Positions 17,879-26,203 of a DNA stretch of 64,000 bases are shown here, in pieces (the first letter of the stretch is position 1; each line of letters starts with the position of its first letter). This DNA comes from Sedimentitalea todarodis. GTDB taxonomy: Bacteria; Pseudomonadota; Alphaproteobacteria; Rhodobacterales; Rhodobacteraceae. The stretch is from the NCBI RefSeq assembly GCF_032595355.1, contig NZ_JASMWN010000014.1, positions 1 to 64,000 of the forward strand, in the 5' to 3' direction. The notes under the pieces were generated by a model. The model made no database searches, was not told the origin of the DNA, and saw only the letters and a list, made by a program, of their open reading frames with translations. A program made the position numbers and the translations under genes.

Positions 17879-18577
17879 ATGGTGAACAAGATCTACGGTG
17901 ACGCCGCATCGGCCCTGGAAGGGCTTCTGTTTGACGGCATGACCATCGCCGCTGGGGGTTTCGGTCTGTGCGGTATTCCCGAAAACCTGATCGCGGCGAT
18001 CCGCGATTCGGGTGTGAAGCACCTGACCGTCGCATCAAACAATTGCGGGGTTGATCATTTCGGGCTCGGAATGCTGCTGGACACCAAGCAGATCATGAAG
18101 ATGATCAGCTCCTACGTGGGCGAGAACGACGAGTTCATGCGGCAGTATCTCTCAGGCGAACTTGAGATCGAATTCAATCCGCAAGGCACCTTGGCCGAGC
18201 GGCTGCGTGCCGGCGGTGCCGGAATCCCCGGCTTCTACACCGCCACCGGAGTCGGAACGAAGGTAGCCGAAGGCAAGGAGCACAAGGACTTCGACGGCAG
18301 AACCTACATCCTTGAGCGCGGGATCAAGGCCGACCTCGCCATCGTCAAGGCGTGGAAGGGCGACGAGCAGGGCAACCTGATGTACCGCAAGACAGCGATG
18401 AACTTTAACCCCGACTGCGCCGCGGCTGGCAAGGTAACCATCGCAGAGGTGGAGGAGATCGTGCCGCTCGGAACCCTAGACAAACAAGCGATCCATACGC
18501 CGGGCATCTACGTCCAGCGGATCGTCAAAGGAGAATTCGAGAAGCGGATCGAGCAGCGGACCACGCGCGCGGCGTAA
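17879..18577 (+). CDS. 3-oxoacid CoA-transferase subunit A
   Basis: 232 residues. The Gly-rich AAGGFGLCGIPENLIAAI segment, the EFNPQGTLAERLRAGGAGIPGFYT motif, and YILERGIKADLAIVKAWKGD identify the alpha subunit of the succinyl-CoA:3-ketoacid CoA-transferase / 3-oxoadipate CoA-transferase family. With subunit B it could activate acetoacetate (SCOT) or 3-oxoadipate (PcaIJ). Sequence reading alone does not separate the two; the SCOT-type length favours acetoacetate. It starts 14 nt after the BKACE gene. Confidence 0.9.
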   Translation: MVNKIYGDAASALEGLLFDGMTIAAGGFGLCGIPENLIAAIRDSGVKHLTVASNNCGVDHFGLGMLLDTKQIMKMISSYVGENDEFMRQYLSGELEIEFNPQGTLAERLRAGGAGIPGFYTATGVGTKVAEGKEHKDFDGRTYILERGIKADLAIVKAWKGDEQGNLMYRKTAMNFNPDCAAAGKVTIAEVEEIVPLGTLDKQAIHTPGIYVQRIVKGEFEKRIEQRTTRAA

Positions 18578-18623
18578 CGCGGGACAGAGCTTAGTCAGGG
18601 ATTACCCAGGAGACTCATCCTCC

Positions 18624-18661
18624 GGCCCCGGCGGTCGGCTTGTCGAGCAGCGCCGGGGGCC
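18624..18661 (+). repeat. intercistronic hairpin between CoA-transferase genes
   Basis: GGCCCCGGCG at 18624-18633 pairs with CGCCGGGGGCC at 18651-18661 with one bulged G, around a 17-nt loop. It has no U-tract. It probably protects or adjusts mRNA levels between the A and B subunit genes rather than ending transcription. Confidence 0.5.
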
Positions 18662-18701
18662 CAGCAAAAGTAGAGAGACCGAGGATCAAAGGAGATAAGA
18701 C

Positions 18702-19328
18702 ATGTGGAGCCGCGATCAGATGGCCGAACGGGCGGCGCAGGAGCTAGCAGATGGCAATTACGTCAATCTCGGCATCGGCATCCCGACGCTAGTGTCGAAC
18801 TACATCAGTGAGGATATCGACGTCACCCTGCAGTCCGAAAACGGCATGCTGGGCATGGGGCCATTCCCGACCGAGGACGAGATCGACGCCGATCTCATCA
18901 ATGCTGGCAAGCAGACCATCACCGAACTGCGCCGGACCTCTTATTTCTCCTCGTCGCAGAGCTTCGCGATGATCCGGGGTGGGCACATCAACCTCTCTAT
19001 TCTCGGCGCGATGGAGGTGGCCGAGAACGGAGATCTCGCCAACTGGATGGTGCCCGGAAAACTGGTCAAAGGGATGGGCGGCGCCATGGACCTGGTCGCA
19101 GGCGTGCAGCGCATTGTTGTGATCATGGACCATGCCAACAAGAAGGGCGAGGCGAAGCTACTGAAAGAGTGCACCCTGCCTCTGACCGGTCAGGGTGTGG
19201 TCGACCGCATCATCACCAATCTTGGCGTCTTCGACGTGGTCGAAGGCGGCCTCAGGGTCATTGAACTCGCCCCAGGCGTCAACAAGGAAGTAGTCCGCGC
19301 CCAAACCGAAGCCACACTGGTGGAGTGA
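18702..19328 (+). CDS. 3-oxoacid CoA-transferase subunit B
   Basis: 208 residues. The catalytic Glu lies in LQSENGMLGMGPFP, and the oxyanion/CoA region is GGHINLSILGAMEVAENGDLANWMVPGKLVKGMGGAMDLV. These are standard for the beta subunit. Start at 18702 has AAAGGAGATAAGAC upstream. It is the last gene of the catabolic operon. Together with subunit A it would move CoA from succinyl-CoA to acetoacetate (or to 3-oxoadipate). Confidence 0.92.
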   Translation: MWSRDQMAERAAQELADGNYVNLGIGIPTLVSNYISEDIDVTLQSENGMLGMGPFPTEDEIDADLINAGKQTITELRRTSYFSSSQSFAMIRGGHINLSILGAMEVAENGDLANWMVPGKLVKGMGGAMDLVAGVQRIVVIMDHANKKGEAKLLKECTLPLTGQGVVDRIITNLGVFDVVEGGLRVIELAPGVNKEVVRAQTEATLVE

Positions 19329-19819
19329 CGAATATGTTCCCATCGCCCTTTTCGTCGCGAAGCGCCGACGTCGCCCGATGAGTTAGCCGCCTTAGACGGC
19401 GGCGAGGTCCGCGATCCGCTCGCCGCCAGTTGAGATTTCTCTGCAGACTGCATGAACGACCGCTCTTCACTTTGCGGGATAGTGTGGATTTTTTGCGCCA
19501 TTGCGGCGAGGGAGGGTCTGCGAGCGCGTGAAGCAAAGGTTTGTCACTTCTGCAACGGGCTCTCAGTAAGCTTTCGCCTTGCGGATCACGAAAAGCCAGT
19601 TCGAGATATACGCCCTCCGCTGTACTACTCACCAACTGACAAGACGCGGGATTTTCCAGCCATTCCCGCGAAGTTGCCTTTCGAACTCTTTTGGTTAGCT
19701 ACCGATTGTGTAGTGAGTTGCTTTCGACCGTGAAGTATCTCGCGGTACGCGCGCTGCTTAAATGTCCCCTCATGGCGTTGAAATCAATCGGCGCGGAACA
19801 CATCAATGAGGAAACCACA
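19329..19819. other. spacer between catabolic operon and osmC-like gene
   Basis: No gene supported. A hairpin GCCGCC-TTAGAC-GGCGGC lies at 19386-19403 but lacks a T-run, so it is only a weak terminator candidate. The 12-mer TAGTGAGTTGCT at 19711-19722 is described separately. A 93-codon open frame around 19452-19733 has no recognisable features. Confidence 0.5.
19711..19737 (+). promoter_or_regulatory. candidate HxlR operator upstream of the osmC-like gene
   Basis: TAGTGAGTTGCT at 19711-19722 is followed by a GTGAAGTAT element at about 19730-19738. The same 12-mer, followed by TGTAAAGCAT at similar spacing, lies between the hxlR gene and the AhpD-like gene (22246-22257). A shared, oriented motif in front of two units of one cluster suggests a common operator or promoter. 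Confidence 0.5.
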
Positions 19820-20386
19820 ATGACGACACAGACCCACAACGTAGCCGTTTCCAACGGCGTCAACACCGAAGCACTAATCGGGGCGCGGGGCGCCTTTGCC
19901 GAAATGCCCGAAGCCGCAGCGTTTACCTTTCGCAGCACCTGCGATTGGGTTGCTGGCTCCGAAAGCCGCAACACGATCAATGGCTACTTCGGCCTTGGCG
20001 AGGACCACAGCCGCAAACAGACCTTCACCATCATCTCGGATCATCCGGAGGTTTTTGCTGCCCCCGACACCGCCCCGACCCCGACCGAGATTGTCCTGGC
20101 AGCGCTCGCAAGCTGTCTGACCGGCGGCGTCGCTGCCGTGGCACAGCACCGAGGCATTCAGCTGCACCGGGTGCAGGCTCGTGTCGAAGGGGACATGGAC
20201 ATGCGCGGTATTCTGGGCATGGACTCGGACATTCGAAATGGCTTCAGCGCCGTGCGTGTCACCTTCGAGATCGAAGCGGATGCCAGCGATGACGATATTC
20301 GTGCTATCGTCGCTCAATCGCAAAAACGGTCGGCTGTTTTCGATCTGCTGACCAACCCGACCAACGTCCATGTGGCGGTGGCCTGA
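19820..20386 (+). CDS. OsmC family protein
   Basis: 188 residues. The OsmC/Ohr fold is recognisable from TPTEIVLAALASCLTGGVAAVAQHRGIQLHRVQARVEGDMDMRG and the C-terminal PTNVHVAVA. Cys99 corresponds to the conserved first peroxidatic Cys (ASCLTG). The usual second Cys before the C-terminus is Val/Phe here (SAVFDLLTNP); an extra Cys41 lies near the N-terminus. Peroxidase activity by the standard two-Cys cycle is therefore doubtful, and a different thiol role is possible. Start at 19820 follows TGAGGAAACC. Confidence 0.85.
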   Translation: MTTQTHNVAVSNGVNTEALIGARGAFAEMPEAAAFTFRSTCDWVAGSESRNTINGYFGLGEDHSRKQTFTIISDHPEVFAAPDTAPTPTEIVLAALASCLTGGVAAVAQHRGIQLHRVQARVEGDMDMRGILGMDSDIRNGFSAVRVTFEIEADASDDDIRAIVAQSQKRSAVFDLLTNPTNVHVAVA

Positions 20387-20500
20387 CCCCGGGCGGGAAA
20401 GCACAGCGAGCGTCGCGCTTTTTGCATCGACCACCATCATTGGTGCCGGCTTGGCCGGGCTCGCGATGCAACGCGCGCGGCGACATTGGAGAGAGTCTCA

Positions 20501-21505
20501 ATGCCCGGATCCCCCAGCGGACCATTCAGCACGGCCTTTACGAAACTGGTCGGGGTGTCGCACCCAGTCGCGCTGGCCCCCATGGGCGGCGTAGTTGAAA
20601 GCGATCTGGCGGCGGCCGTCGGCAATGCGGGTGGCTATCCTATCATGCCGTTTTCATGGAGCGGGCAGGACGTCATCGAGGCTGAACTGACAAGCCTGCG
20701 CGCAAAGACGAAGGCCCACTTCGCCGTCAATCTGTGCCTTGCCATGCCCCAAGACGCGCGGTTGGAGCTTTGCCTGTCCCACAAGCCGAATGCCGTGCAT
20801 TTCTTCTGGGGTGACGCAGCCCCTTACGTGCGCCATGTCCATGCACATGGCGCGCTGGTGATCCAGACGGTTTCGGATTCCGAAGAGGCAGGGCGGGCTG
20901 TTGCCGCCGGGGTGGATGTGCTGGTCGCTCAAGGCTGGGAAGCGGGCGGGCATGTGCGGGGCACTGTCGCGACATTGCCGCTGATCCCTGCCGTGGTTGA
21001 CGTTGCGGGATCGGTGCCGGTGTTGGCTGCGGGTGGCATATCGGACGGGCGCGGGCTAGCGGCGGCCCTGTGTCTTGGGGCCAGTGGCGTGGTGATGGGA
21101 ACGCGGTTTCTGGCAACCCCGGAATCTGCGGCCCACAAGGAGTACGTCGCACAGCTCATTGCAGCCGATCACGGCGATACGCTCATTGAAACCGACCTTT
21201 ACAATGTCGGCTGGCCGAACGCGCAGCACCGCGTCTTGCGCAATGCGCTGGCAGAGCGCTGGCTTGCAGAGGGGCGCCCGGACAACAGATCAAGGCATCG
21301 CGCCGACGACGCCATCGCACAGCGCGGCGGGGTAAATATCGGGACCTATCAATCCACAACCCCACACCGCGAGATGACGGGAGAGATCGAGGCCATGTCC
21401 ATGTGGGCGGGCCAAAGCGTCGGGTTGGTGAGGCAGGTCGAACCCGCCGGTTCCATCGTTGCGCGCGTGATGGATGAGGCACGGACTATCCTCAGCTTAC
21501 GCTAA
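20501..21505 (+). CDS. nitronate monooxygenase family flavoprotein
   Basis: 334 residues of the NPD/2-nitropropane dioxygenase TIM barrel, FMN-dependent. Markers are PVALAPMGGVVESDLAAAVGNAGGYP at the N-terminus, AQGWEAGGHVRG (the family's QGxEAGGH), PVLAAGGISDGRGLAAALCLGASGVVMGTRF for phosphate binding, and YNVGWPNAQHRVLRN. The catalytic His is in the AGGH motif. It would oxidise nitronates or related carbanions. The 3' end overlaps the convergent hxlR gene by 4 bp. An in-frame TTG at 20486 is an alternative start. Confidence 0.88.
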   Translation: MPGSPSGPFSTAFTKLVGVSHPVALAPMGGVVESDLAAAVGNAGGYPIMPFSWSGQDVIEAELTSLRAKTKAHFAVNLCLAMPQDARLELCLSHKPNAVHFFWGDAAPYVRHVHAHGALVIQTVSDSEEAGRAVAAGVDVLVAQGWEAGGHVRGTVATLPLIPAVVDVAGSVPVLAAGGISDGRGLAAALCLGASGVVMGTRFLATPESAAHKEYVAQLIAADHGDTLIETDLYNVGWPNAQHRVLRNALAERWLAEGRPDNRSRHRADDAIAQRGGVNIGTYQSTTPHREMTGEIEAMSMWAGQSVGLVRQVEPAGSIVARVMDEARTILSLR

Positions 21506-22203
21506 CTGCCCGCAAGGATTTCCTCGGCATTGGGCAGGCTTGCGAAAACACAATCCGATAGCCAGTTCGAGATGTTGCGCGTCAGGGCAACTGGCCCGAT
21601 GATCTCCATCTCGCCCGAAGCCTTGGCGGCCTTGTAGCTTGTGCGCCCCAACCAGGCATCCGCCATCGCGCGAACCTTGGTTGTGACAAAGACGTCGACA
21701 TCCAGCCCAGGATCGCTCGTGCAGACATCCACGCTTTCACCGTCTGCCGTGATCCACCATTTCGGCTGCTCGGGGAAATCCGTGAACTGAAACAGCACAA
21801 CGGTTTTTCCGCCGGGCAGGTTTTCCGTCACAACGCTGCGTTGAAGATAGAGCATCAGCAATTCAACGTCGTAATCAGAGTCCTTCATAAAGGCTTTGGA
21901 CCATTCCATGCCCCAGCTGCCGAGGGCCAGCAGAATCGGCTGAAGCTGTTTGCAACTGGCTGTCGGTAGATATTCGTGACCTCGTCCGCCCTGTATCTGA
22001 CGCTTGTAGACAAGGTCATATTGTTCCAGCGTCGCCAGTCTACGGGTCAGCAGCGTCGGCGAAATGGATCCCAACCCCCGTTGAAGCTCCGAGAAACGGG
22101 TGCTGCCCATCAACAGTTCCCGGACAATCAGCATCGTCCATTTTTCACCAAGGATTTCGGTTGATTTGGCGATGGGGCACCACTGGCCATAGCTGTGGGA
22201 CAT
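21502..22203 (-). CDS. HxlR-type transcriptional regulator with C-terminal SCP2-like domain
   Basis: 233 residues, about twice the usual HxlR length. The N-terminal winged helix has CPIAKSTEILGEKWTMLIVRELLMGSTRFSELQRGLGSISPTLLTRRL, with the HxlR cysteine near the start. The C-terminal half (about 125-225), with PEQPKWWITADGESVDVCTSDPGLDVDVFVTTKVRAMADAW, resembles a sterol-carrier-protein-2 ligand pocket. The start at 22203 is chosen because GGAG is 8 nt upstream; ATG at 22239 is possible. It is divergent from the AhpD-like gene and faces the nitronate monooxygenase. Confidence 0.85.
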   Translation of the reverse strand: MSHSYGQWCPIAKSTEILGEKWTMLIVRELLMGSTRFSELQRGLGSISPTLLTRRLATLEQYDLVYKRQIQGGRGHEYLPTASCKQLQPILLALGSWGMEWSKAFMKDSDYDVELLMLYLQRSVVTENLPGGKTVVLFQFTDFPEQPKWWITADGESVDVCTSDPGLDVDVFVTTKVRAMADAWLGRTSYKAAKASGEMEIIGPVALTRNISNWLSDCVFASLPNAEEILAGS

Positions 22204-22245
22204 AGAGCTAACTCCAGAATGTGTAGTAACCTGCATCAATTCCTA

Positions 22246-22275
22246 TAGTGAGTTGCTCCACCCTGTAAAGCATCC
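22246..22275 (+). promoter_or_regulatory. candidate HxlR operator in the hxlR / AhpD-like intergenic region
   Basis: TAGTGAGTTGCT at 22246-22257 followed by TGTAAAGCAT (about 22264-22273). It duplicates the motif at 19711-19722 and is correctly placed to control the divergent pair. The spacing would also fit a TTGCT-like -35 overlapped by the operator. Confidence 0.5.
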
Positions 22276-22347
22276 GGCAAAACAAACTCCGGGTATCTCT
22301 GGTGGCATAACGCGGCCCATTGGCGGGCCGCAAAGCGGAGAAACCCC

Positions 22348-22908
22348 ATGAAACTACCAATCCACACCCTTGAAACTGCGGCAGAGCAAGCCCGCCCGAT
22401 CTTCGATGCCACCACACAGGCGCGCGGCTTTGTCCCCAATGTCTACGCCGTCTATGGCACCCTTCCTGATGCGATGGCCGGCTTTGCCGGGCTCACCGGT
22501 GCCTTCGGTGCCAGCAGCCTGACACCCGCCGAACGCGAGGTGATCCAGCTGGCAGTCAGCGTTGCCAATCAGTGCCGGTATTGCGTTGCAGGCCACACGG
22601 CCTTTGCCGCCGAGGCGGGGCTAGTTGGGGCCCATGTTCAGGCGATGCGAAATGGCCAGGACCCCGATGATGATCGGCTTGGCGCGCTGGCCCGGTTCGC
22701 CCGGAAGCTGACAACAGATCGCGGCCGAAACTGCACCAGCGAACATGCGGCGTTTCTGGCGGCAGGATATGCCCCCGAACAGGCGCTGGAGGTCATCATC
22801 GGCGTGGCCAACAAGACCCTCAGCAATATGACGGCCAACCTCCTGAACCTGCCGCTGGACGCCGCATTCGCGCCCTACGCATGGTCCCCGTTGGAGGCGG
22901 CGGCATGA
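22348..22908 (+). CDS. AhpD-like carboxymuconolactone decarboxylase family protein
   Basis: 186 residues. The AhpD signature is present: Glu63-Arg-Glu before the helix, then Cys76-Arg-Tyr-Cys79 and His83 (NQCRYCVAGH), the CxxC thiol pair with its proton relay. Such proteins act as peroxidase or disulfide reductases with an unknown electron donor. The stop overlaps the next start (ATGA), coupling it to the flavin monooxygenase. It is divergent from hxlR across a shared operator-like site. Confidence 0.88.
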   Translation: MKLPIHTLETAAEQARPIFDATTQARGFVPNVYAVYGTLPDAMAGFAGLTGAFGASSLTPAEREVIQLAVSVANQCRYCVAGHTAFAAEAGLVGAHVQAMRNGQDPDDDRLGALARFARKLTTDRGRNCTSEHAAFLAAGYAPEQALEVIIGVANKTLSNMTANLLNLPLDAAFAPYAWSPLEAAA

Positions 22909-24140
22909 GGCACATTTCCACACTGATCATCGGCGCCGGGCAGGCTGGCCTTGCCATGAGCCACTGTCTGGCCGAGCGGTCCGAGCCGCATGTCGTGCTT
23001 GAGCGCGGCGAGATCGGCAATTCCTGGGCGCAGGAGCGGTGGGACAACCTCACCATGCAATCGCCCAACTGGCAAAGCCGGCTGCCGGGCTATGGCTACA
23101 CCGGCCCCGATCCGGATGGCTACATGACCATGCCCGAGGTTGTCGCCTACCTGAAGTCCTACGCCGCGCAGTCCGCCGCTCCGGTCGAGGCTGGTGTGAC
23201 CGTCACCTCCGTCACGCGAGAGGACGGTCATTTTGTGGTGGCGACGGACAAGGGTGTCTGGCACGCCACAAACGTGGTCATCGCGACCGGGGCCTGCAAT
23301 CGCCCGGCCATTCCGGCGTTTGCGAACGAGGTCCCCGGTGAGATCACGCAGGTATCGCCGCTGTCCTATCGCAACCCGTCTGAGCTGCCCGCGGGTGGTG
23401 TCCTTGTCGTGGGAGCCTCTGCAACAGGCGTGCAGCTTGCCGCCGAGATCCGTGCCTCCGGCCGACCGGTCACCCTTGCGACGGGCAACCACATCCGCAT
23501 GCCGCGACACTACCTTGGCCATGACATCACCTGGCTGATGGAGCAATCCGGGCTGTTCTCGAGCACACTTGACGACATAGACGACGTAACGCGGGCCCGT
23601 TCCTTACCGTCGCTGCAACTGATCGGGGACCGCTCGCGCCGGTTCCTCGACCTCAACGTGTTGCAAGGCATGGGGGTCGAAGTTGTCGGTCGTCTGGTCG
23701 GGTGCCATGCGGGGACGTTCCAGTTTTCCGGCGCGCTGGCGAATGCGGCGGCGCTCTCTGACCTCAAGATGAACCGGGCCCTGTCGGTGGTCGACGCCTG
23801 GGCACAGCAAAGCGGCCTGACCTTCGCCGAAGCACCGCGCCGCTTTGCCCCGACATCGGTGCCGGAGACGCCGCGTCTCACCCTGCCGCTCGCGGGTGGC
23901 GAGATATCGACCATTGTCTGGGCATCGGGCTTTCAGCCCGACATGTTGTGGCTGCACCTGCCGCACTTCGACGAAAAAGGACGGCTTCAGCACCGGGGCG
24001 GCATCGTGGCACCCGGTCTCTACGTGCTGGGGCTGCCGTTCCTGCGCACCCGAAAATCTACTTTTCTGGGCGGTGTTGGTGCCGATGCCCGCGTTCTCGC
24101 CCAGCACATTTCCGAAACCCGAGGCCGCATGGCCGCCTGA
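22905..24140 (+). CDS. FAD-dependent monooxygenase / flavin-containing oxidoreductase
   Basis: 411 residues. FAD binding is at GAGQAG (residues 10-15), with the second Rossmann motif VVGASATGVQLAAEI for NADPH. Other marks are NSWAQERWDNLTMQSPNW, typical of FMO/CzcO-like enzymes, and VIATGACNRP. A C-terminal VWASGFQPDMLWL completes the fold. It would hydroxylate or oxidise a small substrate, perhaps one passed on by the neighbouring thiol enzymes; the substrate is unknown. The start overlaps the previous stop, and the gene is 16 bp from the GFA gene. Confidence 0.85.
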   Translation: MRHISTLIIGAGQAGLAMSHCLAERSEPHVVLERGEIGNSWAQERWDNLTMQSPNWQSRLPGYGYTGPDPDGYMTMPEVVAYLKSYAAQSAAPVEAGVTVTSVTREDGHFVVATDKGVWHATNVVIATGACNRPAIPAFANEVPGEITQVSPLSYRNPSELPAGGVLVVGASATGVQLAAEIRASGRPVTLATGNHIRMPRHYLGHDITWLMEQSGLFSSTLDDIDDVTRARSLPSLQLIGDRSRRFLDLNVLQGMGVEVVGRLVGCHAGTFQFSGALANAAALSDLKMNRALSVVDAWAQQSGLTFAEAPRRFAPTSVPETPRLTLPLAGGEISTIVWASGFQPDMLWLHLPHFDEKGRLQHRGGIVAPGLYVLGLPFLRTRKSTFLGGVGADARVLAQHISETRGRMAA

Positions 24141-24156
24141 TCCAATGGAGGATCCG

Positions 24157-24687
24157 ATGACTCAACCACACAATTCCAAGGACCATGCCGACGCCACCCG
24201 GCCCGTATCGCTGCCCTGCGAAGGCGGATGTACCTGTGGGCAAGTCCGCTACCGCCTGCTGGCCACACCCCTCATCACCCACGGTTGCCATTGCAGCCTG
24301 TGCCAGCGGCAGACAGGCACCGCATTTGCCACCAACGCCCTTGTGGAGGCCGAGAACATCGAGGTTCTGTCGGGTGACCTCGAGAGCCTCAAGGTCGCGT
24401 CGCCCAGCGGGCAGGGGCAGACCATCACCCGCTGTGCGACCTGCCGCGTTGCCGTCTGGAGCTGCTATCACAGGAATGAGATGAATGAACGGATCCGTTT
24501 TCTCAGGGTCGGGACCCTGGACGATCCCACACCATTTCCACCGGACATCCACATTTTCACATCGACCAAGCTGCCCTGGCTGCTCTTGCCCAAAAACGTT
24601 CCGGCAGTTGCCGAATTCTACAGGATTGGTGAAACATGGTCGCATGACAGCCTCGCCCGGAGAGCGAAGGTCTTGAAGGCGGGATAA
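24157..24687 (+). CDS. GFA (glutathione-dependent formaldehyde-activating)/CENP-V family protein
   Basis: 176 residues. The zinc-binding cysteine pattern is complete: C-T-C at 25-27 (CTCGQVRY), GCHCSLCQR (Cys44, 46, 49) and CATCRVAVW later. The Mss4-like fold follows. Family members bind glutathione or small thiols. GGAGGA lies four or five bases upstream of ATG 24157; ATG 24145 is in frame but lacks a ribosome site. It ends the detoxification set that begins at osmC. Confidence 0.87.
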   Translation: MTQPHNSKDHADATRPVSLPCEGGCTCGQVRYRLLATPLITHGCHCSLCQRQTGTAFATNALVEAENIEVLSGDLESLKVASPSGQGQTITRCATCRVAVWSCYHRNEMNERIRFLRVGTLDDPTPFPPDIHIFTSTKLPWLLLPKNVPAVAEFYRIGETWSHDSLARRAKVLKAG

Positions 24688-24845
24688 ACCACTTGCCCTG
24701 ATTATTGCCAAAGCAGACTTTCGCTGCGGCCCCATTATATCGGTGGATATGGGCTCTGTTCTGCCGACTGCTGTGCAATGCATCAAGGCTCGTTCTGGTT
24801 TAGCGAACGGCCGTAGCCGTCCGCCAACTTCGTTCAGATGTCGAT

Positions 24846-25466
24846 TCATTCTGCGATGCTTAACGCATCTTCCAGTTCGACGCCGAGATAGCGTACCGTG
24901 CTATCAACCTTCGTATGGCCAAGTAGCAATTGGACGGCGCGAAGGTTGCCTGTCTTTCGGTAAATCTCCGCAGCTTTGGTTCGGCGCAGCGAGTGTGTGC
25001 CATATCCACTGGGTTCCAAACCAATCGCGGTAACCCAATCACGGACCAGCCGGCCATACTGCCGCGTTGAGATATGCGGGCGGTCATGAAAGCGACTGGG
25101 GAACATGAAGCCGCAAGCGATCATCTCGGGTGATCTTACCCACGCAATGACAGTATCCCTCGTGTTTTCAGTCAGTTCAAACTGAACGGGTTTCTTGGTC
25201 TTGCTCTGGATCACGGAAACCCTTTCGCGAACACGATTATCTTTGACCAGGTCGGTGACCGCAAGCTTGACCAAATCGCAACCACGCAGCTTGCTATCAA
25301 TCGCAACGTTGAACAGCGCGAGGTCGCGTAAGTAGCCTGCAAGCTCGAGCCGGGCACGAATGGTCCAAACCTGTTTGGGAAGCAGGGGTCGTTTCTGACC
25401 GATGATCCGTCCCTTGTTCCATGCTTTGCGTTTTGGGGTGACTGCCGGAAGTTGGACTCTTGGCAT
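24846..25466 (-). CDS. short tyrosine recombinase (site-specific integrase)
   Basis: 206 residues. The catalytic tetrad is readable: Arg61 (SKLRGCDL), His158 and Arg161 (THSLRRTK), His184 (LLGHTKV), Tyr193 (VRYLGV). The core-binding domain is very short. It matches the compact integrases often found on rhodobacterial plasmids. ATG 25466 has GGAGGG seven bases upstream. It stands alone at the border between the catabolic/detoxification block and the conjugation genes, so it may have brought in one of them; no attachment site could be defined. Confidence 0.85.
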   Translation of the reverse strand: MPRVQLPAVTPKRKAWNKGRIIGQKRPLLPKQVWTIRARLELAGYLRDLALFNVAIDSKLRGCDLVKLAVTDLVKDNRVRERVSVIQSKTKKPVQFELTENTRDTVIAWVRSPEMIACGFMFPSRFHDRPHISTRQYGRLVRDWVTAIGLEPSGYGTHSLRRTKAAEIYRKTGNLRAVQLLLGHTKVDSTVRYLGVELEDALSIAE

Positions 25467-25606
25467 AATATGCCCTCCGATCCGCCCTCCATACCCACAC
25501 ATCAGCACAGCGCTGACGAGAGGAATCTAGCAGTGGTTTGAATGGCCGTTGTCCGAAGGCGTGGGAACGCTTTATCTCTGCCTATGCATTCGGCCGCTCT
25601 GAGCTC

Positions 25607-26203
25607 TTATTGACCACGGTGTGGGTCATTTTCCGGAAGCGCTTCACGCAGGTCCTCAGCACTTTTCCAATCCGGCTTGGCGCTAGCCCCAGTCTCGTCC
25701 GGGATATAGGCCGATGCCGCAGCTTTGGTCAGATTGGGAATATAACGCGGGCAATTGGGAAAAATCTCATCGGCGTCTACTTGCACGGTCATCTTGTGGC
25801 CCGCAATCGTTGATTTATCCGAAAGGGTGCAATTACCGTTGACGCGCAATCTTTTGGGCTGTGCGCCAAATTCAATGAATAGCAGTCCAACGCGCGGCGA
25901 CCTCAGTGCGTTGCCAAGGCTCCGATACATAGAATTTCCATCGAAATCAGACCACTCCAAGCTCGTCGGACCGGTCACTCGGACAAACCCTGCAGCACCT
26001 CCTCGAAAGGAGCAATCGACGCTTTGCCCATGAGCTGTTGCAATGAAGAAAAATTCGGCACCCTCTATGAAAGTGATGTCCTGCTCGCGAAATTCAGAAA
26101 ACCGACGATGCTTTTCCAAAGCATCAGCCATTCGACGTCCGTCGAACTTGTCCTGCAACTCCCGGTGACCGTCGTGAAACATGGTGCTTGAATTAGACGA
26201 CAT
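25607..26203 (-). CDS. pyridoxamine 5'-phosphate oxidase-like flavin-binding protein
   Basis: 198 residues of the split beta-barrel family: ITFIEGAEFFFIATAHGQSVDCSFRGGAAGFVRVTGPTSLEWSDFDGNSMYRSLGNALRSPRVGLLFIEF. A segment VNGNCTLSD follows, then CPRYIPNL near the end. This fold binds FMN, F420 or haem; the specific chemistry is unknown. Start at 26203 has GGAGGA six bases upstream. No obvious operon partner. Confidence 0.8.
   Translation of the reverse strand: MSSNSSTMFHDGHRELQDKFDGRRMADALEKHRRFSEFREQDITFIEGAEFFFIATAHGQSVDCSFRGGAAGFVRVTGPTSLEWSDFDGNSMYRSLGNALRSPRVGLLFIEFGAQPKRLRVNGNCTLSDKSTIAGHKMTVQVDADEIFPNCPRYIPNLTKAAASAYIPDETGASAKPDWKSAEDLREALPENDPHRGQ

Noticed and set aside
19452..19733. 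93-codon open frame before osmC
   Set aside because: No family resemblance; ends across the putative regulatory motif.
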